Shown here in pieces: positions 33,500-39,266 of a DNA stretch of 39,266 nucleotides. Source of the stretch: Candidatus Atribacteria bacterium (GTDB lineage Bacteria; Atribacterota; Phoenicimicrobiia; Phoenicimicrobiales; Stramentimicrobiaceae); assembly GCA_018402425.1 (NCBI GenBank), contig JAGYIZ010000019.1, forward strand, positions 1 to 39,266, written 5' to 3'. The first letter of the stretch is position 1. Each line of letters starts with the position of its first letter. The position numbers and the translations under genes were made by a program. Below the pieces are notes generated by a model, which was not told where the DNA came from, did not search any database, and saw only the letters and a program-made list of their open reading frames with translations.

Positions 33500-34482
33500 T
33501 AAAATAAAATTCCTTGACCCTAATAAAGACTTACAGATGAATTTCAGTTTTTTTTTTCTTTGTTTCCCAGGTTATTAAGAAGCAAGATAAAGCATTGCTT
33601 TCTTATTGGAAGTATTGAACAATCCAAATATAATGTTCATCTTCTGCTAAAGCTCTTGATACTCCAAGGTAATTTTAATCCCATAACCCATCCTGCCAAA
33701 TATCTATTAAACTCCTGCTATCTTCCCGTTTTAGATTTTTCATTCTCTTTTCTCTTATTCAAAATAAAGGTCCACTGCATGTTATAGTATCCTCCAAATT
33801 CGAGCACTTGTCCAGTGTGTAAAGGGCTTCCATATTATTAGTATAAACGGTATTTTTCAATCTATACCATCTTAGTTTTGTCAGAGGCATTAAATAAATA
33901 TCATGTCAAAGTATGCCCATTCAATAGCTGAAATTCTTATCAGTACCTGATGCCTTTATTAGCAGTGTCTTTTTATGATTGGGACATTGGCAGTTTATAC
34001 CTCAAATAGGTATGGGAGTATTGGATAAACCCTTTTTGTTAAGGGGCGCTGTATTCTTTGGCCTTTTCCACTTCCCTTGATTTATTATTAATTTCCTTAA
34101 GCCCCTTTTTCATGGCATCTTCTGATTAAGCTATTTTAACTCCTTATCTTTAACATTATATTAAATAATTTTATTACACATAAAATAAATGCAAGTATAA
34201 AGGTACATAATTATCAGGAAAAAAACAAAGACCAACTCCAGTCTATAGTATTAGTCCTTTTAAGACAAAAGAAACAACCATGCGTTGTAAAATAAAATTC
34301 TAAAAATTTCCACTTCTTTTACCACCCCTTTCTTTGGCCAATTAATAGGATTATTTTAGGCTAGCAAAAGCAACATTCAATCTTATCAATGAAAATGTCT
34401 TCTAATACTTCTGAGTCTTTATTATTTGTTCATCAACAAGATGAAGCATAAAATCATACAGAGCTCATAGGAATAATTTTAA
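33500..34482. other. About 980 bp without a convincing gene
   Basis: Both strands are broken by stops. The only gene-like trace is on the minus strand: GGAGG, 9 nt, ATG at 33778-33780, then QWTFILNKRKENEKSKTGR with a TAG at 33719. Further coding-like residues follow in the same frame (QEFNRYLAGWVMGLKLPW) and in others (GVSRALAEDEHYIWIVQYF). It may be the remains of one or two small genes. In this place many phages have the portal, but nothing here resembles one. Confidence 0.5.
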
Positions 34483-34587
34483 TTAACCTTGTTTTTCTAT
34501 AATTACCATCTTTAATATAAGCTCGTACTGTTCGAGCTCTGTTTTATGCCTGTTTTCCAATAACTTTTCTAAAGTGTCTTTATCCAA
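34483..34587 (-). CDS. 34-aa coiled-coil peptide
   Basis: A TTG at 34585-34587, just after the terminase stop, opens DKDTLEKLLENRHKTELEQY, then ELILKMVIIEKQG. The heptad pattern looks real, but no good SD is present. Small helical peptides of this kind often sit between phage structural genes. Confidence 0.3.
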   Translation of the reverse strand: MDKDTLEKLLENRHKTELEQYELILKMVIIEKQG

Positions 34588-34588
34588 A

Positions 34589-36632
34589 TTAAATACTATA
34601 TTTTTTCTCCCAATCCTCCCATCTTTGTTTTAATGAGCGCCTTCCTCTTGATAATTGCCAATGCGCCGGTCTGTTACCGGAAGACGGCCTATTTGATTTA
34701 TCGAAGCGCCCTCGTCTTTTGTTGGTATCTGTAGTTTTCATTTTAAGCATTTCTCTTAATGTAACTGGTTTCCCTTTTTTGTTATAAGTAGCTTTTCTTT
34801 GCGAAAGCCGATATACACATCCAGCTATGGCATCGGCAACATCCTTTTCAGAATTAATATCATGGTCTATTTTGCCGGTAGCCATATCCTGCTTCAGCCC
34901 CTTAACTTCACTTTTTATCATTTCATTTTCGGGCAGCCAAAGCCTTGATTCAGATAAAGAAGTTTTCATTTCGATATAAGGGTCTGGCTGTTTGTCCACA
35001 GATTGCCTTGCGGTGGCTATCCCAACTTTTCTCAACATTTGACTGATAGTTGTGCTGTAAGCAAAATCGGCTGACCATGAATCTAAATTTGTCAAATGCT
35101 CTTTAAGCGCAAAGAACATCTCCCATATCTTTTCCCTTTTAATTTCACCTTCCAGCGGTGGCACTATTTTTAATAACCCAAATATTACATAAATAGGCGC
35201 AAAAGCCTCCACTTCCTTTTCAAATTGTTCTTTTTCTTCGTTGAATACATTTTTAGCACTTACAATTTTAGACCCCATAGCAGCCCCGATGGCAATACCG
35301 GAATTATCTGTATGAAGGGATAAATCGTTATGAGAATGAAACTTTCCATAATTATTAATAGCTTCAATAAAAGGAATATTAAAAAGACTTTTCAAATTAT
35401 TTACCTGATTAATATCCACTTCAAATGTGTTGAATATTTGGCTAAACCCATAAAACGCTTCATATTTCTCAAAGTTTTCAATTAAATAACTTGAGGGTAT
35501 AAATTTAGAATCTCTTAAAATAGGTTTTCCGGCCACTTCCTGTATAGCTTTAGCTAAATCATCTTCAAAAGTGTCCAACATTTCAATAGGGATTTCTATA
35601 ATATCATCGTCCATAGGCCGGGGTTTTTTCTTAAATACCCTTCCCGCACTTAATTCATTAGGAGGCTTCACCCAAAACTTTTTGCCTGAATATTTATCAG
35701 TATCTTTAACCTCCCATAAAGGATAATCGACAACATAAATATAATCTACTTTTTTAGCCTTTTTCTTTCGTGTTTGGGTAAAATCTTCACTATGATTGGC
35801 TGATGATGCCAAATACAACTTTCCCGGCCATTCCCCTGTAGCAAAATTTTCAAATTGGTATTTAATTCTTGCTTTGATAGCATTGTAATTTTCAGTAGCT
35901 TGATCTACCCATTTACCATCTTCTTTGCTTCTTATAGTTTTCATAAAATTGGCTTCATCAATAAAGCCAGAAAACACATTTTCTGAAATAGCGGCTGTAG
36001 AAGTAGCGGAACAGGATTAACTTTTATGTTATTAGGAAAACAGCATAATTCTTACCTTTTTAATGGAAATGGTTATTAAAAAATAAATCTGAAGCCGTAA
36101 CCATCCCTTTAAATTCTTGGAAGTTTCGTACTGCCTTTATTTCTTTTACAGATTGCATAATAAAAACAATCTCTGACCCAGGAGCCAACTCATAATGGAT
36201 TTGAGGGCTATAAAGACAACTTAATTTATAAACATGATAAGCAAAAGCGCAGCAAGCCAAATAAGTTTTCCCTATTCTCAGACCCCCTGTCAATACTACT
36301 TCATAACAATTATTTTTAGACCCAAAAATATTTATAAGTTCTTCAAGTATTTTAGGCCTTATGGTATTACTGACATTAAGATATTCTCTTCCAAGTAAAA
36401 ATTCTTCAATATCTACAGGCTGTACTCTGTACCCTGTTTTTAATGCCGCTTGCTGCTTTCCAAATAGCTCTAAAAAATCAGCTCTTGGTATCTTATCGCC
36501 ATAAATTTCCTGCATCTTGTAAACTTGCCCAATCATTGCAGTTTTAAATGTATTAGGCAAGTTATATTTAACGGCTATTTCATTTATATATCTGTTTAAG
36601 GTTTCGGCTGATACAAATTTTTTCATAATCAT
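34589..36632 (-). CDS. terL: Terminase large subunit, broken by indels near 36.0 kb
   Basis: The ATPase half starts at ATG 36632 or, better, 36626 (MKKFVSAETLNRYINEIAVK). It has the Walker A-like TGGLRIGKTYLA and an adenine-side block FIMQSVKEIKAVR, and ends at 36060. The nuclease half (from 35977) starts with FSGFIDEANFMKTI, where GFIDEA is Walker B. It later has SADFAYSTTISQMLRKVGI and HDINSEKDVADAIAGCVY, the RNase H-like acidic sites. The intervening 80 bp still code for FPNNIKVNPV and ATSTAAISENV in shifted frames. There are thus about three shifts (near 36058, 36035 and 36008), and the intact protein would be about 680 aa. It packages DNA through the portal. The gene starts right after the right-end hairpin of the IscB element. 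Confidence 0.85.
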
Positions 36633-36643
36633 CTGCGAAGAAA

Positions 36644-36666
36644 CCACTATCCCTTTAGGGTAGTGG
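36644..36666 (-). repeat. Right-end hairpin of the IscB element
   Basis: CCACTATCCC and GGGTAGTGG pair around TTTA with one bulged base. Subterminal imperfect hairpins are what Y1 transposases recognise at the ends of IS200/IS605 elements. It overlaps the last three codons of iscB, and terL begins about 15 nt beyond it. Confidence 0.65.
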
Positions 36667-37192
36667 AGGAATCGCACCTTCTTTCTATTATTAAATTTTT
36701 ACGTTTACTTATAATATCTAATTTCTTATAGTTAGCTGATTTATGAATTGTGGTTCCGTCTAATTTTCGTAAATCGAAATACCCACTGCTTCTTCTTCCA
36801 AAAATAAAACATTCGATATTATCATATTTAACTTTATCAAACAGTCTATATCCTTTGACTATATACGGAGCTTGATTGAGTTTCTTTTTACCACCCTTTG
36901 TGATATTGGCTTTATGAATTTGTCTATTATGACATCTAACTTTTTTAATATAATACCAATTATTTAATTTTTCGACGAGCGGATTGCCGGTTATACATAA
37001 AGCATCAATCCTATGAGATTTAGGAAGATTGTTTTTAATCCGGGTGTTCTTGGTGATGTAACCAAATGTCAATTCTACATATGGCGTTCTTTTAACTACA
37101 TTCGCTTTACCTTGTTTTAATAGTTTTCTTGCTGTTCGTGGTTTACACGGCATTAACGGTTTTTTGTGTTTGTTAATAACATAGACTAGCAT
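36647..37192 (-). CDS. iscB: Internally deleted IscB (PLMP plus RuvC-III and C-terminal part)
   Basis: The 181-aa protein starts LVYVINKHKKPLMPCKPRTA with P-L-M-P at residues 12-15 and continues RKLLKQGKANVVKRTPY, the PLMP domain of IscB/IsrB proteins. At about residue 40 it jumps to LTFGYITKNTRIKNNLPKSH then RIDALCITG. That is the RuvC-III region (His60, Asp63), followed by the usual C-terminal part (YIKKVRCHNRQIHKANITKG, APYIVKGYRLFDKVKY, CFIFGRRSSGYFDLRKLDG). RuvC-I, bridge helix, RuvC-II and HNH are absent, about 200-300 residues compared with full IscB. The join is in frame. Strong RBS AAGGAG. It cannot cut DNA by the known mechanism but may bind omega RNA. Confidence 0.8.
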   Translation of the reverse strand: MLVYVINKHKKPLMPCKPRTARKLLKQGKANVVKRTPYVELTFGYITKNTRIKNNLPKSHRIDALCITGNPLVEKLNNWYYIKKVRCHNRQIHKANITKGGKKKLNQAPYIVKGYRLFDKVKYDNIECFIFGRRSSGYFDLRKLDGTTIHKSANYKKLDIISKRKNLIIERRCDSSTTLKG

Positions 37193-37194
37193 AT

Positions 37195-37382
37195 AGTCTA
37201 TCTCCTTTCAGAGTTATTAGCCATCGACAATGTTATAAAGGCTTGTCTTGCAAAGCACACCGTTTCTTACTCTCAAAACTTTTAATACTTTGCGATAGAG
37301 CTACAGACTTGGCTAAACATCCGTAGGTATCATGACCTAAACAACGTAGTTGGAAGTATTTAAGACTCCCAACTGAGTCTAA
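37195..37382 (-). ncRNA. Omega RNA (HEARO-type) of the IscB element
   Basis: The region just upstream of iscB has no frame but strong RNA structure. A 9-bp stem joins 37348-37356 with 37366-37374. A hairpin TAGGT-ATCATG-ACCTA is at 37324-37339. A long-range pairing TTAGCCA with TGGCTAA (37310-37316 with 37217-37223) closes a large multiloop. Position and structure fit the omega RNA that guides IscB. By analogy the guide would be the 5' end, at or just beyond 37375-37390, where it overlaps the end of the zinc-ribbon gene. Confidence 0.6.
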
Positions 37383-37640
37383 TCAACCAGGCTTTTTTGG
37401 TATTTCTACCTCAAGCTCCGAACCTTTAGGTTCGTGAGTTGTTGACAAAAGTTTATCCAAAAATCGTTGACTTATTTCGTATTGATTAAAAACCTTGCCG
37501 CATAAAGGACACACCCCGCAATCTTCATAGCAAGGTTTATCCCCGAAAAATCCTACAAAATCACTTTTGATTTGAATATTATACTCCCCACACTCACAAG
37601 GTATGTCTGAGTTATAAATAATAAAGCTATTTGTATTCAT
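37383..37640 (-). CDS. Zinc-ribbon protein, 85 aa
   Basis: Three Cys pairs are visible: CECG at about residues 15-18, and CGVCPLCG at about 41-48 with CYEDC before it. This suggests one or two zinc ribbons. The C-terminal tail is acidic and ends KKPG. It is coded directly after a second zinc-ribbon gene. It may be a transcription- or DNA-associated phage factor. The stop lies at the left end of the IscB element, which may have replaced the natural end. Confidence 0.55.
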   Translation of the reverse strand: MNTNSFIIYNSDIPCECGEYNIQIKSDFVGFFGDKPCYEDCGVCPLCGKVFNQYEISQRFLDKLLSTTHEPKGSELEVEIPKKPG

Positions 37641-37641
37641 G

Positions 37642-37878
37642 TCAATTAATATCCTTTTTATCTAAATGTTTGACCATTTCAGCATAGTAGGCTGTATGGA
37701 TTTTTTCTTCCATTTTTAGTACTAATTCGTCTATCATTTTCAGCCCAATTAAATGTGAAAACAGTTTGCATAATTGGCTACCATCAAACTCTTTATAAAG
37801 CGCATGAGTTAATTCATTACATTTTTTACATTGATTTCCTTCATCAATTTCTTTTCCGCATAAAGTACATTTTGGCAT
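37642..37878 (-). CDS. Zinc-ribbon protein, 78 aa
   Basis: It opens PKCTLCGKEIDEGNQCKKCN, a double CxxC zinc ribbon (residues 4-7 and 16-19), followed by a helical region without further motif. It starts next to the stop of the thymidylate-synthase-like gene. The function is unknown; binding to nucleic acid or polymerase is possible. Confidence 0.6.
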   Translation of the reverse strand: MPKCTLCGKEIDEGNQCKKCNELTHALYKEFDGSQLCKLFSHLIGLKMIDELVLKMEEKIHTAYYAEMVKHLDKKDIN

Positions 37879-37879
37879 T

Positions 37880-38569
37880 TTAATTTCTCCCCTGAATTAG
37901 GATTTTTGTCAGTTCTTCCCCTTTTCTTAATCTTGCCAGTTCCTCACAATAATCGTATAAATGTAGTCCGCTACAAGAATATATTATTTCACCAGGGATT
38001 ACCCCAATTTCATCAGCCATATATTTTTGTAATACAGCGGTTGCTGCCATATTAGCACAAAAAGCAGACCACAAATCATTTGACCTGTATTGGACATAAA
38101 ACATAAGGTTATTATGTTTAATTTTCAAGTTAGCCGCTCTCCAACATGGAGGATGCTCTAATTTATAATCATCTGGAGAAGCCACCTGAAGCACTGCTTG
38201 ATTAGTGTTAGGGGTTTTTTTCAGCACTTCAATCCAATACGGTATTTGTTTATAAATCCGGCTACCATAAGAATAAGACTCCCCCGGCTCAACATAATCC
38301 GTCATTATATACGGCAGATATTGTTCTGTATAGCCATTTGGAATTGGGTTAGGAACATTTAAATGTGGGGGCATTTGCGGGAGCATCAAATCATAAGGCT
38401 CTTGATAAGGGTGTTTGATCCTTATTGTTATATAATCATATTCCAACCGAGTTTGCCCTACAAATGATCCGTGTTGTATTTTATACCTGTTGCCTTTTTC
38501 AAAAATATTATAAACGGCTTGAAAAAAAGCATCAGGTATATTTGTCGCCTCTATATAATAAGGTGTCAA
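37880..38569 (-). CDS. Thymidylate-synthase-like protein
   Basis: The 229-aa protein has the late half of the thymidylate synthase / dCMP hydroxymethylase fold. A candidate catalytic Cys142 is in EHPPCWRAANLKIK, RSND at 162-165 takes the place of the RSxD phosphate-binding block, ANMAATAVLQKYMADEIGVI follows, and GLHLYDY at 201-207 matches G-x-x-H-x-Y. LWSAFCAN replaces the usual L-G-x-P-F-N, with Asn173 at the place of the base-binding Asn. It may methylate or hydroxymethylate a pyrimidine nucleotide, possibly for a modified phage base. It is close in length to the short archaeal-type enzymes. Confidence 0.6.
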   Translation of the reverse strand: MTPYYIEATNIPDAFFQAVYNIFEKGNRYKIQHGSFVGQTRLEYDYITIRIKHPYQEPYDLMLPQMPPHLNVPNPIPNGYTEQYLPYIMTDYVEPGESYSYGSRIYKQIPYWIEVLKKTPNTNQAVLQVASPDDYKLEHPPCWRAANLKIKHNNLMFYVQYRSNDLWSAFCANMAATAVLQKYMADEIGVIPGEIIYSCSGLHLYDYCEELARLRKGEELTKILIQGRN

Positions 38570-38579
38570 TTTTTTTTCC

Positions 38580-39161
38580 TTATAATTTTGATTTTACACT
38601 TTGTTCTTTCGCTATTTTCTCGTAATATGGTGAATTGTAAACAACTGCCAAGGTTACAGAAGAAAACAGACCTTCACCTTTTCCTAAATACAATAATATA
38701 TCAGTTTGTTTTGTTTTCCATTTACTATAAAAAGATGTTGTCCCAAGCTCTATTGCATCGGCGGCTGTAGAATATTCAGGAACATTCTTTGAGATACTAC
38801 CAGGCTGGCCGTATTTATCTTTTAAAGCATTAAAAAAATTATCAAAATTGTATAGTCCTCTCTTAATGTCCTCCGATGTGCCGAACAATGGGTTTTGAAC
38901 GCTATGAAATATTCGGACTTCCTTTAATTTGTCTTCAAAAAAGAAAAAATATATTTTAACATCAATGTCTATTATTTTATCTTCAATAAAAATATCCCCG
39001 TCATCATCTTTTTGAAATTTATAGCCTTTGAAGCAAGATTTTACTTTTTCAACAGACATCCCCCATTTAGCATCTCTGTAGCCTTCCGTAAATTCTTGTG
39101 CAAATCCCCATAAGGGAAAAAATAATAATAGAATTGCAATAACTATAATTTTTTTATACAT
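38580..39161 (-). CDS. Secreted protein of unknown function
   Basis: The start chosen is the ATG at 39159-39161, directly behind TTTGGGGGGTATAAT. It opens a Sec signal peptide (MYKKIIVIAILLLFFPLWGF, cleavage near FAQ). An in-frame ATG at 39218 would hide it. The mature part begins EFTEGYRDAKWGMSVEKVKS. R-x-x-x-W-G-x-S-x-E-x-V-K is the start of a domain common in secreted proteins of environmental Gram-negative bacteria. The rest is alpha/beta with YGQPGSISK, also typical of that group. The protein looks like a host-derived passenger gene. Confidence 0.6.
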   Translation of the reverse strand: MYKKIIVIAILLLFFPLWGFAQEFTEGYRDAKWGMSVEKVKSCFKGYKFQKDDDGDIFIEDKIIDIDVKIYFFFFEDKLKEVRIFHSVQNPLFGTSEDIKRGLYNFDNFFNALKDKYGQPGSISKNVPEYSTAADAIELGTTSFYSKWKTKQTDILLYLGKGEGLFSSVTLAVVYNSPYYEKIAKEQSVKSKL

Positions 39162-39266
39162 ATTATACCCCCCAAAATGTATTTTAGTCAAAACAAACCA
39201 CTTCTTTTCTGTATTCATTCACAACTTTTGAATTAATCACTTTATTTAAAATTTTACAATGCGCTG

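Larger units (their letters stand above)
36640..37385 (-). mobile_element. IS200/IS605-type OMEGA (IscB) element, non-autonomous
   Basis: From left end to right end on the minus strand it holds an omega RNA region, a short iscB-like gene and a terminal hairpin overlapping the stop codon. There is no tnpA, so it would need a transposase in trans. It sits between the 85-aa zinc-ribbon gene and terL. The ends are estimated: left end near 37340-37390, right end just below 36644. Confidence 0.65.

Noticed and set aside
36647-37192. An IshB-type protein or a full IsrB
   Set aside because: There is no HNH domain, as IshB would need. RuvC-I, the bridge helix and RuvC-II, which IsrB keeps, are also missing.

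Overview
The window is most of the late (structural) region of a tailed phage or prophage with a long non-contractile tail. It carries a major capsid protein, XkdF-like protease, head-tail connectors, tail tube, tail chaperones and a very long tape measure, and no sheath gene. Nearly every gene lies on the minus strand, so transcription runs from about 39.2 kb down to 1. The DNA is AT-rich. A lipoprotein of the spanin type, a small M15 peptidase endolysin and Sec signal peptides point to a Gram-negative host. The secreted protein at 38.6-39.2 kb resembles proteins of environmental anaerobes, but the host cannot be fixed from this sequence.

Layout in transcription order. 39.2-37.4 kb: a secreted protein, a thymidylate-synthase-like enzyme and two zinc-ribbon proteins. 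37.4-36.6 kb: an IS200/IS605-type OMEGA element with a well-kept omega RNA, an IscB-like protein of only 181 aa that has lost RuvC-I, bridge helix, RuvC-II and HNH, and a right-end hairpin. 36.6-34.6 kb: large terminase, broken by indels. 34.5-33.5 kb: about 1 kb with no convincing gene. 33.5-31.3 kb: small proteins and a DnaB-type helicase, closed by a terminator. 31.3-29.8 kb: small genes, a candidate plus-strand small RNA, a palindrome-rich control region, a terminator and a late promoter. 29.8-26.2 kb: protease, scaffold, capsid and small head proteins. 26.2-20.6 kb: a run of exported proteins (a BspA/DUF285-repeat protein, a carbohydrate-binding protein, an FN3-like protein) around a lysis cassette. 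20.6-10.1 kb: connectors, tail completion proteins, tail tube, chaperone pair with a likely -1 frameshift, and tape measure. 10.1-4.6 kb: tail-tip and fibre region. 4.7-1 kb: a glycan operon (DUF115-like, GT8-like, GT29-like sialyltransferase, GT2-like, NeuB, methyltransferase, NeuA).

Three things stand out. First, the internally deleted IscB with its omega RNA just upstream of terL. Second, a phage-borne pathway that could make, activate and transfer a sialic-acid-like sugar. Third, two arrays of almost identical 78-bp BspA repeats, at 24.2-24.7 kb and 9.0-9.7 kb. The second array sits in a block that looks like an alternative version of the tail-fibre locus joined in tandem to the main version.

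Frameshifts cluster in terL, the tape measure, the glycosyltransferases and both BspA copies, often at homopolymers. Many are probably consensus errors of a noisy long-read or low-coverage assembly rather than biological decay. I treat those genes as single genes. No portal, small terminase, integrase, repressor, tRNA or CRISPR array is recognisable.
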